64,000 nucleotides of DNA. Source: Mimachlamys varia (Eukaryota > Mollusca > Bivalvia > Pectinida > Pectinidae). Shown here in pieces: positions 45,245-56,835 of the stretch; the stretch's first letter is position 1, and each line of letters begins with the position of its first letter. The notes under the pieces are model-generated. The model was given only the letters and a program-made list of their open reading frames with translations. It did not search any database and was not told the origin of the DNA. The position numbers were made by a program, and so were the translations under genes. The stretch spans positions 36,213,426 to 36,277,425 of the forward strand of contig OX392534.1 of the NCBI GenBank assembly GCA_947623455.1, written 5' to 3'.

Positions 45245-47950
45245 ATTGAAAAATAAACACTTGTTCTGTGGTATTAATGACATGATATAGCGTCACATAT
45301 GATGTGATTGTTGTGAAACGACACAATAAAATAAGTTCTTAAACTGACTAAATCAGGTGCATGCACGTTTTAATAAATTAGGCCGATTTATTATTTTATT
45401 TAAGTTCACTAAAAAATTCACTTTTACAGTAGTTAAGCTACCAAGAGATTTGTGCCCTGGTGCATTAGTACTGTGAATAGCTGACATCAGTCAGTTGTTG
45501 TTCATAAACTGAATGCGTGGACTTCTGCGGACACCGTCCTGATCACAATCTAATTACACTGCGGGGGAAAGCATGACTGATCACTATCATGCTCGGTTGT
45601 TTCCAGATGAAATAATAAATTACAAAAGATTGAGATTTGTCCATACTTTTGTGACTGGTAGCAAATGAACCGCATCACATTAAATATCAACCAGCAAAGC
45701 TCTGATGTCAACGCATGGAAGACCAGTGTACTGAGAAACAAGGACAATAATGAATAATCATAAGCAGACGACAGTGTCATGAATATTCATGCTCACCTGC
45801 ACTCACGAGACATTTGCATCAGAGAACGTTTTGTTTTCCATTTAGCATAACTGAATCATTCCTGTGCACGAATTCTCGCATAATGCTATTCTGGCATAAA
45901 ATAAATCTTTTGATGCAATACAATTAAATCGAAAATGATGATATGAAGCATTATGACCTAGATCCATACATATTTAAATAATTTCACAAAATATGGTTTT
46001 ATTTTAAATGTATCGATGATAAATGTTTTCACGTTTAGTTGAGATGAAATTCAATTTCAAAATAAACCTATTTGATTTTGAAGAATGAAGAAATAAGAAA
46101 GGTTGAAATTTGAATTTCAATTTCGGTGTCTTAAGTGATCACTGACGTATTCTTTGTTTATCTGGTAGTTAATGTTCCGCTTGTTTCTCGGATATGACAG
46201 GAGACATCATAATTGGTAATAATTGCGCTACAAGAAAGGGAGCAGTAAGTCTACTCCTCTGGAGCTGATAGGCCTGTATCTGAACAGATATATGGCTCCT
46301 TTTCTTTTGCCCTTTTATCATCACGCACTGCTGATCTTGTCCTTTTCATTTTTAATTTGTTTAAATAGCTTGATCCAATGAGACAAGATGACATTTTATT
46401 GTTTGCGATTTATATCCAATTTTTCCCGGTAGAGTATATATCTACACCACTAAAGTTTATGCTACATTTTGCAGTATACCTTATTTGTAGCTCCCAAAAC
46501 AACTGTTTTAACACCATCTCTAACATTGTATTGTAACACAGTATATCAGCAGCTGTACCTCAACACCACCCGTTACCTCAGGATCATGTTACTGCGTGGG
46601 CAGTAACTACCTGTAAATAAACACATGTACCAATGTGTTGCCTCACAGCAAATTGCAAGGGTCGATTGTTTCTGTAATTACTTCAACTACAACCTCCGAC
46701 AACAGGTTTCAGAAATTGCATAGCACTTAGAAAAATCACACGTATAAATATTTTTGAAGTGACAGTTTTGGTACAAAATTCAAATTATCTGTCTTTGAAA
46801 ACTATAAGTCCAACATAGATATTCATATTGACGAGGAAACTTCCATATCAGCCATTTACAAGAATCAATACATATCTCCATATGTTCCGCTCGATTGATA
46901 AACGTGTCCTTTTTTAATACAGAACCGCCGTACGTTAAATACACGACCGCGTAGCTTGGGTTTCCTACCGACTGAGATACAATCAACTCTGAATGAATCT
47001 TAAATAAATTTTCATCAAATGACTTTCAAATAAAATGACTTCATACTCTAACTCGATTAATCAATGCATGATTTTTTATAAAAGATTTCATCTTAGTTTG
47101 ACATTATTGACCGCTGAATATATATAACATATGTTTAATGCTAGTTCATCCTTCTATATAAAATATTTCCTTTCCTTCTTCAGGTTTATGCTTTTGTTGG
47201 GGATTTTATTCCCATGTTTTTTAACGTTCTTCTTTTACATCAGTAATATTGAAAACTCACTTTTTTACAGAAGTTGTAAATGTTCATTAACATCAGATAA
47301 CGTTTGAGTGCTTACCAAAAATAGCTTGCAAATCACATTTACAAGAACTTAGATTTTAACAAGGGTGTTTGCCTCCCAGATTGAGAAGACGTCCGCAAGC
47401 TGATCTTATATTATTTCTATAAACGGAAGCCGTCTGTGACCTTGACACGTGTTCAGTAGTCTGGCGTTGAGTGTTGACCATTGTCGGGATTCATAACTAA
47501 CCATCGCTTCAGGCCTATCCTTATCCTGCTAGACAAAGTCAATCTTTAATCACGGTCTTGCTGGTGTCTAAAACACTACATAAGTCATCGTCAATTACGG
47601 TATTGAAGGAGCACGCAAACATATAAGGTAATGTTTACTTCTCTCTCGAGACAAGGGTCGTGCTTTACCCGATCTGTAAACAACGGCAAGGAAAGTAGTT
47701 CCGGTGTTGAATCATTTTGATGCAATAGAAATAATCCATGCCTTGTTTTCACGTTACATGACTCACATCAACAATAATTATTGGGTATTTTATTTGTTCA
47801 ATAAACTTGATGTAAACCTTCTCCTCGTCTTTACCATGCCCGGTCAGTTTTGACCTCCTTTGATCATATGGTCTGATTTTATCATTTTGCGGGTTAGATA
47901 ACTATTTTTAAATAAAACAACAACATGGTAAGATGGGAAAAACAAAACAT
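45245..47950. other. Non-coding stretch
   Basis: AT-rich with short ORFs. A good minus-strand donor (GTGCAG/GTGAGC) at about 45797 could end an untranslated exon of the Rolling stone-like gene, but the phase does not fit the exon at 41838. No other feature seen. Confidence 0.4.
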
Positions 47951-47954
47951 TTAT

Positions 47955-48170
47955 ATCGAGACGCCATAAGTTTCGAAAGGATGAGCGTCTAGTGCTTCAT
48001 TGACGATACCAGCCATGAACATGTCCTCACAGGATGACAACAAAACAGTAAATCCCATTAATGAGCATATCAAAACCATCGACCTTGACATCATGAACAT
48101 CAGCCTCGAATATGTCATGGCAAAGCTAGAAGCTCCATGTGCGCCACCTTGTTGATGAGGCAAGAAGTTT
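47955..48170 (-). mobile_element. Retroelement R 3' fragment, copy 5 (decayed)
   Basis: GGATGAGCGTCTAGTGCTTC, GACGATACCAGCCATG and AATGAGCAT blocks match the element at 38 kb inverted, with many changes. Confidence 0.65.
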
Positions 48171-48309
48171 GACTAGCTCGATCCTTTGAAATCATCAAAT
48201 AAATCTGTGGTCTCCGTAAGGTAAAGATTGACAGGCTTTGAAGTCAGTTGCGGCTCCTTAGTAATCTTCAAAAGACAGGCATCAGCCTAACGACTGGTCA
48301 AATTTAAAC

Positions 48310-48590
48310 CCGAGCGTGCCTTCAGTATTCAAGGTGTAGAGAGCGTAGTTGAGCGTAACCCATGTATATCGAAGATGTATGAACATTTATCTCGAAAAGA
48401 TTACGATAGGAATCATAAAATATGTATATATGCTTTATTTACTTGAACGTGCCTTCAATTTTGCCATGATATTTTGCAAGGGTGTAGAGGTGGTAACCCC
48501 CGGTTATCGATGATGTTGCAGGGGTGTAGAGAGCGTAGGTGAGCGTAACCCCTGGATATCAAGGGTGTTGTCCACCGTAACGTATAGCAT
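48310..48590. repeat. GGGTGTAGAGAGCGTAGGTGAG repeat cluster
   Basis: Three units of GTGTAGAGAGCGTAG(G/T)TGAGCGTAACCC and CCTGGATATCGA-like text in tandem, two with a GCCATGATATTTTGCA lead. A fourth unit lies alone at about 53925-53998, inside an insertion-like block. AGGGGT and ACCCCT make the unit weakly self-complementary. Confidence 0.75.
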
Positions 48591-48599
48591 TGTGTCTAT

Positions 48600-49359
48600 G
48601 TATGGAATGTACATGTCCATGCAATGTAAATCTTTAAGTTACAGGTAATACCAAGCACGTCGTGTTATTTACCTGGTAACTTAGAGATCGCCAAGAGATC
48701 GCCGGAAATATATACACTGTAACTCACAAATAATGAGTTCTTTTAAGAACTGGAGACAGATCAGAGACAAATTATACTTTGTTCTAAAAAGTTCAATTGT
48801 ACTTTGTTCTAGCTACATATTTTTCCAACCAAAAACATGAAGCTAGGAAATGTTTTTAAACACGTGGTCATTTTGCGGTATAATTTGTACAAGGATGCGT
48901 AGGCCAAAACATGGCTACAACGCCAACGCATCTGGTCGATGATGGCGGAGTAATTTGGTAACTGCTCTTCAGTTGAGTAATTCCTATTATCAACCAATCA
49001 ATTCTGCGCCATGATCGATGGCTGGGATTCTAAACGAACGAACCGACAAACAGCAAACACAAACCTGCTCACATCATTTCTCTAGCGACACCTAATTCTG
49101 CTAAGATTAAGCAGCTTTAGACACTCAGACCGTTGTCCATTATAACGAGGTGCAGTCAAACCAGAGATAAGGTATTGTATATAGAGTACATTTACACTAA
49201 TTTAGATATCCCTAGCGTTCGCTGATTCAATCAAAAACGTATAGGGACATTTTGTTTGGGTTTTTTTTTAATGGAATTATCAAATTTATTATCATTGTTT
49301 TAGATGTTTCCATTTGACCATAACCTCAAAAAGGATAATTTGCCGCTGGGCGTATGGGG
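48600..49359. other. Non-coding stretch
   Basis: No supported gene. The 62-codon minus frame at 48809-48997 has no family signature. Confidence 0.45.
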
Positions 49360-49590
49360 GATGACGTAACACACACACACACACGTGATTAACCTTTCAA
49401 ATTAAGTAATAAATACAGTACGGCGAAAAATGAATAACACTGCATCATACAGCTGTTTCGTCCTTTTAGGACTCATCAGTGATGCTAGGGGCCAGAAGGT
49501 GGGAATCGAAATTTTCTAAACTAATGTATTGTAGAAGCGGAGAGGCCAGGTGCGTAAAACCCCTTTAATTAATGATTTTAGAAATATTAT
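49360..49590 (-). mobile_element. Hammerhead-bearing element H, copy D
   Basis: On minus: ACGCACCTGGCCTCTCCGCT, CATTAGTTTAGAAAATTTCG, the ribozyme, TTCATTTTTCGCCGTACTGT, and a GTGTGTGTGTGTTACGTCATC end, where the CA/TG run has expanded. The 5' part (in ribozyme sense) seen in copies A-C is truncated. Confidence 0.82.
49442..49485 (-). ncRNA. Hammerhead ribozyme, complete core (copy D)
   Basis: 44 nt on minus. Stem I GCATCA/TGATGC is perfect; core CTGATGA; stem II GTCC/GGAC closed by TAAAA; GAAA box; then stem III ACAGCTGT, which is self-complementary with no room for a normal loop; predicted cleavage after the following A (49448). All bases known to be invariant in hammerheads are present. 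The layout is type I (open stem I) with a minimal stem III, as in the short hammerheads that cleave best as dimers. It lies outside any gene I can call. Confidence 0.87.
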
Positions 49591-49599
49591 CAAATTTCT

Positions 49600-50960
49600 A
49601 TATTTGACCCAATATACGCAATGTATTTTCATTATCCTTTCTGTGTTTACGTTGAAGAAGCCTAATATTTCGAATATTGTATATGCACGTTTGTTTATAT
49701 GAGACATATTTACGTTTCTCATTTATGGCTTATTGAAGATTGTTTAAAAGTTGTGATGAGGGTTGGTTGGTTTGGGAATAAATCAACTCTGCAATTTTTT
49801 TCCTACAGAAACGTTCAAGTAGCCTTATTTCCTATAATCAACTACTTCCCTCTCATTTGCATATATATTGAATATTTTACGGTTTATCCATCAGGAATGG
49901 TGTCGTATTTTTACGGCCAAGTTACTGAACAGAACACTTTTCTCAATTTGCAAGACGATTTCATTTGGACTGGAAAAAGGTTATGCAATCTACGCAACAT
50001 TAGCTAGCGACAGGCACATTCTTGAGAAGATGTAGAACCATAGTGAACTTGAAAAATATTAAGGGTTGCGATTACAATTTTCTCCCAACGAAAGGAAGAT
50101 CGATGTATCGGATACAAGATTATTTGCCGCTGATGATGGCGAAGATCGAGACTGTCGCAGCCATGAATGATATGCAGTGCTGGTGGAACACATTGGAACA
50201 CAATAGGGGAACAATATGCACACAATGCTTGTAATTTTGAATGCATAGACCTATTCGGAATAAGCAATTATAAAATACATTTTTTATACAAGGATAATAA
50301 TGAAAAGTGGCCGACAACCCATCAATAACATAGAAGAAATCATTTAGGCTTACGGGTCCCCGTGCTTGAGGCAACGCGTTCAAAACCGATTAAATCACTT
50401 CTGAAAAGACCTTTGTAAGAAATTGCAAAGATGAAATAAACCATTACTAATCGAAATAGTGTTTTGTGTGTAAGTATGTAAAATTGTTATGTGGCTAGAC
50501 AGGGGTTCGAACCCTGACCTACTTTCGTTTTAAATGTTTGTGTGATTATAGTAAACGGTTATGTCACATAATATCCAAAAGACAATTTAAGGAGGAATGC
50601 AACTGCATACATGAGAAACCACGGTGTATTAAGACAGAGAAACGTTCATCAAAGTTTGGTATTCGTACTTGTATTACCACATAACATAGTATAGTAAGAC
50701 TCATGCATGTATATTTACATTTGCTCTGTAATTTTCCATTGACACAATGCTAACAGGCAGTTGCTGCCATACGCCTATAACACCCAGTGCCTCAGACTGT
50801 AACCGCAATTGGTATTGTGACGTCATCAATCTCTATTGTGACGTCATCAATTTCATTGTTGTCTTCACTTGATTTGCTGTTCAGAAACTGTCCGAAGAAA
50901 CTAAATAAAGCACAATAATTCTATCGAAATGTAAATATAAGTAAAGAACATTTAAGTAAA
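49600..50960. other. Non-coding stretch with overlapping ORFs
   Basis: Frames of 70-102 codons overlap on both strands between 49699 and 50383; none is recognised. A box B-like GGGGTTCGAACCCTG near 50503 hints at a tRNA-derived remnant without a matching box A. Confidence 0.4.
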
Positions 50961-50963
50961 TAT

Positions 50964-51072
50964 TGTAACAGTCCTATAACACACATTACTATTACTGACA
51001 AACTAACATAAAGCCCTACCGGGCTTTATTTAGTTTGTCATCAATAGCAATGTGTGTTATAGGACTGTAACA
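50964..51072. mobile_element. 109-bp palindromic element
   Basis: TGTAACAGTCCTATAACACA and TGTGTTATAGGACTGTAACA are exact inverse ends. The arms continue through ACAAACTAA..AAAGCCC and GGGCTTTATTTAGTTTGT to a TACC centre near 51018. It is almost fully self-complementary. A MITE of minimal size or a hairpin-forming locus. Confidence 0.93.
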
Positions 51073-51074
51073 AC

Positions 51075-51880
51075 ATTTTCTAAAACATTCATTGCTTAAA
51101 TGCATATATCAACATTACATTGTAATTTCTATACAATCGTTCACGTTTAGCATATAATGCCGATATCATACAGACATTGTACGAGCCAAAACATGCTTAT
51201 AATGTAAAACCGTCTACTTATTTGATGTTAGATCAATAAGTCGTTATACACAAAGGTTACATAGGCCGTACTGGCGGTTTGTACTATTTAAGCCTGCATT
51301 TTAGTACCGTAATTGCTACATCGATTTACTTTCTCGGGCTTGACTCTTGGCAATATTGTTAAAAAAACTGTATTTCTCCAAAAAGATTAAGCATGCATGA
51401 GTAATTTAAACTATGTAAATCTGAAACAATTAGCTCACACAATTAATCCACAAGAGGTGGAGATGCATAGCTATTTTTAGCATTTAGTATGTCAGACGCC
51501 TGAACTACGTGGCCACCGCGGTACCCTATTTTTTTTAAAGTGCTGACAAGGCTGTTTTGAGTGTTTTTCCTTCTTTTCTTTACAAAGTATATCAGCGTTA
51601 GAGTGGGTATTTATTGTGAACAGTAACATAATTATTTAATTGCAAACTAACAGTACAACATACAATCACAAAATACGTCGTTTCTGTTTAAGCCCACTGT
51701 GGTTCTTATCGATGTTTCTTGTTTTAGTTTTGGTTGTTTTTCAGTTCAGTTGTGTTATCAGTCTTTTCTTCCAAGATTGAACTCAAGGCAAAGGTGATGC
51801 TTTTTTGGTGTTGTTGATGCTGCTGATTTAAGAATATATACAAAGACTATAGCGATAAGGAGATGCTAATTTGTTTTCCA
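51075..51880. other. Non-coding stretch
   Basis: No supported gene or element. Confidence 0.45.
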
Positions 51881-51884
51881 TAAG

Positions 51885-52070
51885 ATGCTAGCTCTTTTTA
51901 ATGAGATGCTTACTCATTATAACGAGATGCTAACTCGTTTTAACAAGATGCTAGCTCTTTATAATGAGATGCTTACTCATTATAACGAGATGCTAACTCG
52001 TTTTAACAAGATGCTAGCTCTTTATGATGAGATGCTTACTCATTATGATGAGATGATCATGATAGTTCGT
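51885..52070. repeat. 21-bp repeat with 63-bp higher-order unit, each unit a hairpin
   Basis: Units AATGAGATGCTTACTCATT, AACGAGATGCTAACTCGTT and AACAAGATGCTAGCTCTTT follow each other in fixed order. The first two have exactly matching arms (AATGAG/CTCATT, AACGAG/CTCGTT). The period is a multiple of 3, so one frame of 82 codons stays open (repeating MLTHYNE); no evidence says it is translated. Confidence 0.88.
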
Positions 52071-52089
52071 TGTAACAAAAATGCTATAC

Positions 52090-53160
52090 TGACATCTTTA
52101 ATACGTCAGCATCATTGGACTGACATCCACTGACAGAGAAATGTGTTTACAAACACTGCACTGTGTCCTTTTATTCTCCTGTTTGCCACTTCATTATCGC
52201 TTGAAAATCTCTTGTGGAAACACTTGAGTCTAACAGAAAACGCATTAGAGCGCATGCTAGTGATGCCTAGAGCCTGCTATTTCAGTCCTCACAGCGAGGT
52301 ATAATGAAATGAATTCTCGTTATCAATGTGCAATGGCGGCCGGTTGTCAGGGTGCTGCCATTGTAGATTCAGCAGACGACAGGAGATCTATCAATTCATT
52401 GACATGTCATGGCTTCAGAGGAATATGTCAAAGTGTGAGCGTCCAGAAACCCAACATTTAACTGTTGGGTAGGAGTTCATCCTGATGTCGTCTGCTCCCC
52501 CGAGATATGTCGGAATGGGATTGTTTATTAGATTGGGTGACGGTGTGACCACCGATCACGGTTTGTCCGTCACTCCTCGTCTAGTTATTCAATGTAAATG
52601 CATGCTTTCTCACCGAAAAACGCATCTCAGCTCACTTGATTGAAAATTAATCTGAAAACGATATCTCAGTGTCGTCAATTGAAATGAGGAAACGTAATCT
52701 ATTTTGTGGTAATAGAAAGCATAGAAAATGAACTGTCTGGCACAAAATATGTTATGTCGACCAGTGCTATCACCATGTCTACACTTGTGTGTGTGATATA
52801 AAAACTAAACTCATGTTTAAAGAATATGTGCACACGTTTTTCTCGTATATTGCAAGGGAGAATGAAGTATTAATGGTTTAAAAGACAGTATGCAAGTTCC
52901 ATGGGGAAAATAAAGAATGCAATACCTATCAATTCGAAGTAGCAGTTGTACGTATGAATCAAAATATCATCAGGTGAGTTTTGAAACAAAGTTTATGCGG
53001 CATAGGTTCATTTAAGTTTGCTTCAAAACTGTTTGACATTTATACCCCAGAAACGGATTTAAATTATTGTATTTATACCACGTGCGATTTGATTCCGACT
53101 GATGATTCAGATGATCTTTAAGGATTTTAATATTGGCGTTACAAATGATGTAAACATATT
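52090..53160. other. Non-coding stretch
   Basis: A GC-richer patch at 52320-52580 includes GCAGACGACA (52373) and its near-inverse TGTCGTCTGC (52486). No ORF or exon supported. Confidence 0.4.
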
Positions 53161-53179
53161 TTGGTACAAAATCACTTGT

Positions 53180-54240
53180 TATATTTGAGATATAAGGTAT
53201 CCCAGGTGAAGAAGATCATTTTGGGTCAATATCATTTGATAGGATAATGATATAAGGAGTCCCAGATGAAGAAAAAGATTTTGGCGCAAGATCCTTTGTT
53301 AATCTGAAAACGATATCTTTATCATATCTTTATCTGGTATCATATCACCATCATACATTTGAATGTCCCTTTGTTATCGTATAAGGAGTCCCAGATGAAG
53401 AAAAAGATTTTGGCGCAAGATCCTTTGTTAGGATTATCATATAAGCATCTTCGCTAGCCAAGGGTTACGATCCGCACACTCATCTTCACCCTTGGCATAT
53501 ATAGACCACATTTCGTAAATCCCGCGACGAGAATTTTCATTGGATGCAGCTAGGTCTGGCTGCGTCCAATCAGAGCGCACCTTACATTTGATCACGCGCT
53601 CTTCTTATGGGACAGAAAAAAAATGTAAACAAACATGGCACAGTGTCGGCTAGCTGTGTCATGGATCTTTACCAGTAAAACAAAGAAGAACAATCTTCAA
53701 CGACACATTTACGGCAAGGACTCAGTGCGTCGATCGCCGTTTCCTGATGCTGTCTAATTTTATCAAGCTTGAATTTTTCATAGATCAACCGAATGAGATG
53801 TTCTTCCTTTTTTACATTCATTGGAGATGCCGTTTTGTTACACGCAATTTTGATTGGTCGGTGATTATGTGATTCAAAGGGACACAACGCACACCGACCG
53901 CTAGGTGGCAGACCCGGGAGCTTTCAATTTTGCCATGATATATTCCAGGGGTGTAGATTACATAGGTGAGTGATCGTAACCCCTGGATATCGAGGATGCA
54001 TATCAGGAGTCCAAGATGACGAAAAGGATTTTGGCATAAGATACTTTGCTGTGTCTGAGATAGAGATGTCCCAGATGAAGGAAAAGATTTTGGCGCAAAA
54101 GCATGTGTTATGATTATGATTTAAGATGTCGGAGATGAAGAAAAATATTTTGGCGCAAGATCCTGTGTTTGGATTAGGATATAGGGTGTCCCAGATGGAG
54201 GAAAAGATTTGGGCGCAAAATCATTTGTTATGACATTGCA
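53180..54240. repeat. Interrupted 60-70 bp repeat (GTCCCAGATGAAGAAAAAGA)
   Basis: About seven units share GTCCCAGATGAAG, AAAAGATTTTGGCGCAA and ATCCTTTGTTAGGATTATGA. Three lie at 53187-53445 and four at 53998-54235. They are separated by about 550 bp of unrelated, GC-richer sequence that holds the helicase-like ORF, as if something inserted into the array. Confidence 0.85.
53669..53887 (-). pseudogene. Possible RecQ-type helicase N-terminal fragment
   Basis: A 72-codon minus frame contains LIRLIYEKFKLDKIRQHQET and AIDALSPCRKCVV, which resembles the Q-motif region of RecQ-like helicases (F...LR..Q..AI.A...GRD..V) just before the Walker A motif. Walker A itself is absent; a GTAAAG donor-like site follows instead. 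Upstream on minus are CCAAT-like and inverted ATTGGATGCAGC/GCTGCGTCCAAT blocks. The resemblance is weak and by eye; a chance ORF is possible. Confidence 0.25.
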
Positions 54241-54249
54241 CTGCCTATT

Positions 54250-54776
54250 GGCGTTGCGGCCACCATAGAGTAGATCATATCAACATCATACATTCGTTAC
54301 TTGAAAAATCATTATTGACTGTAATCTTACCCCTGGTCACGACGCTATAGAGCGCAGTTACCGTGCAACAATGAATATAGATTATATTCTAATGAGAATC
54401 GGCCAATACCACGCAGCTGATAAATTCAATATCGGTAATCAGAGCCGTTTTTCGTTCCGATAATCATGATCTCTAGCAAAACAAATAACCTTGATATCTA
54501 CGGAATGGAGGCAAAAGGGCAGAACACTTTCAAAAATACAAACAATATTTGGGTTGTAAGGGGTAAGGAGAACTTATTCCCTAAAAACAAAAAAGAGACA
54601 TCTTAAGTATTGTCCTTATATGTGTATGTTAAGAGATTTCACTTTAGGCGTCTGTAAATTTCAGACGAGTAAATCTCATAAGCGTGAACCCATGGTAATG
54701 TATTTAATGCTTTAACTGAAATTGTTGTATTTCTGTCATTACCTAATTTTCTCTTTTTGAGGAGGCGATAATACTG
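54250..54776. other. Non-coding stretch
   Basis: No supported gene or element. Confidence 0.45.
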
Positions 54777-55005
54777 TTAAAGTGGATTTATTCGCGGGGT
54801 AGCAATTTTCGCTATTTTTGCTAGCACTAAATCTCCGTGAATATATCAACACACGAACATATTTCAAACCATTCAAACTCTAATAGTATAATGGCAAACA
54901 GTACAAAGCACGACTATCAGCGCGAGAAGTTTCACAACGCGAACAGTTTAGAGACTGACTAAACTTAAATTACCACCCGCGAAAATATTAATTTTCACAT
55001 TATTC
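54777..55005. mobile_element. MITE family B, copy 2
   Basis: AAAGTGGATTTATTCGCGG opens it; CACACGAACATATTTCAAAC, TAGTATAATGG, GACTATCAGCGCGA and CGCGAAAATATTAATTTTC follow, in the same order as at 10848-11098. No ORF. Confidence 0.6.
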
Positions 55006-55567
55006 GGATTTGATTTTGTACATAACCAGAGTCGTAGAAAAAGCAAAAGCTGTCTAATCTTTTAGAATACCTGGAATAAGCTTCCTTATTCTTTCAAAAT
55101 GATAACTATGCTAATCTTTCTTTTGCTGTTTAATCGATTTTGAGTTAGTATTATAGGTTTTCTGATTCCATTCGGTACTCTAGCAAGGTAACCTAATTAA
55201 AAAAGTTCACAAAAGGTAATTATCAAACATCATATATATATAGGTAAATACAAGTTACAAGGCAACCATTGGCAACGTATGAAAATAAGTTCCTGTGTCC
55301 AGGGAAACGAAAGTATCTAACCCTAAATGTCAATCTCGATAAAAACTGCAAATATTGACCTTTACCAAACCAATTTATTGCAATCATTTTGTAAATAAAA
55401 TCCTACAGTAGGCGATGGAAGTTCAAATAACAAAGGTAGGAGCACCACTTCAATATATATCATCTTCTATTTCTTAACGTCAACTGTTACTAAGCATATA
55501 AAAATCTAACATAACATCATTTTGTTAGTGTTTCTGGAAAAAAATAATAATAATAGAGAATACAAAA

Positions 55568-55713
55568 GCGTCAACAAAACCATAATCTGAACTCAAAATC
55601 GATTAAACGAGAGACAAAATAGGAATAAAAGAAAGATTTACATTCAGACTCTCGTAAATGCACAAGACAATACGATCAGGTGTTCCAGAGGAGTAAGCGT
55701 CTTTGCTTCATTT
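55568..55713 (-). mobile_element. Retroelement R 3' fragment, copy 6
   Basis: CAACAAAACCATAATCTGAA, CGATTAAACGAGAGACAAAA and GAGGAGTAAGCGTCTTTGCT match the element's 3' end inverted. Confidence 0.85.
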
Positions 55714-55714
55714 A

Positions 55715-56835
55715 AAAGTATCAAATTGGTGAAATATTCTTGGTGGTTTGTACTGTGACCGGCTATGACACAGTAAGTAACCTAGTACGTTAGAGCCCAT
55801 AGTTTTCTTTATTACTTCGTCTTTTAAATACATATGGTTTGAAGTTGGGTGATTGAAGAAACAGAAATATAAACTAGTCACAATCGATAACATTGGATTT
55901 CCATTATCTCAAATTACATTTATAAAATAAAAAATAAGTGTCAAAATATCGCCCTGAAGTGATTTTACACGTGTCCAGAACATGTGACGTTCACGTGTTA
56001 TTAGTCACGACCTAGGTATGTATGTGGTAGTTCTATTGATTTTCCCTAATACGCTATAGGTCTCGTGCTTCATAAGTCCCTTTCACGTATGTTGACGACA
56101 ACAGCTGTTGTTTGTAGCATGTCATATAGATATTAAGATTGTATTAAGTATCACGACAAAAAGAGGAGAGTGCAAAAGTTTTACTTTTTACTTCTTTAAA
56201 CTTTAAATAAAATCGGTTACTTCATTTATGATCTTAAAATTTCGATACATAACGAATGTTGCCCATTATTTCTACTTAAGCAGCAAGCTTCAAATTTATT
56301 TCTCAAATTTTATTTCTTCGAACTAGTAACAAGATGCAGATTGATGAATTTAGTTAGAAACATTACATTGGGTATTGTGGACATGGAAATGGATTTGAAT
56401 TTTGTAATGTTTCTCGTCAGCTTTATCCCAAACCTCGGTGCATAAGTTTAGTCACAGTGCTAAAGAAAATGTATAGAAGTTGTTTTCATTTGTATTATTA
56501 TATATTAATTATTATGATTTTCACTCATTTCGTCATGTTTTGGTTGTTTCATTTTTTTTTTTCTTATTTTTTTTTTTTTTCTTTTGTTTAAAGTCGAATT
56601 CCAATACGGTTCTTTCATGCTTCGCTAGAAATAAGAAAAAAATATTACAACATTCATGGCAGTAAATTGCTTGTTAAACATTTTTTGTTAATCAACCCTC
56701 CAAGATGGCGATCTGTACGTTCAATAGTCCTTAGGACGAATCCACTCCACACAGCTATGACATTATTTCTTGAAATAAAAATGTTCTTGAAAATATCTGG
56801 ATTTCCATCGACGTTTATATTAATGTATATATACA
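55715..56835. other. Non-coding stretch with T-rich tract
   Basis: T-rich run at about 56552-56588, otherwise AT-rich sequence with no supported exon. Confidence 0.45.

Noticed and set aside
45780..45830. Missing first coding exon of the Rolling stone-like gene (donor GTGCAG/GTGAGC)
   Set aside because: The frame needed for phase 0 contains a stop just before the donor; at best an untranslated exon.
48600..48720. Missing first exon of the Rolling stone-like gene (donor TTACCAG/GTAAAT near 48668, phase 0)
   Set aside because: The phase fits but the encoded peptide shows no family feature and there is no supporting start.
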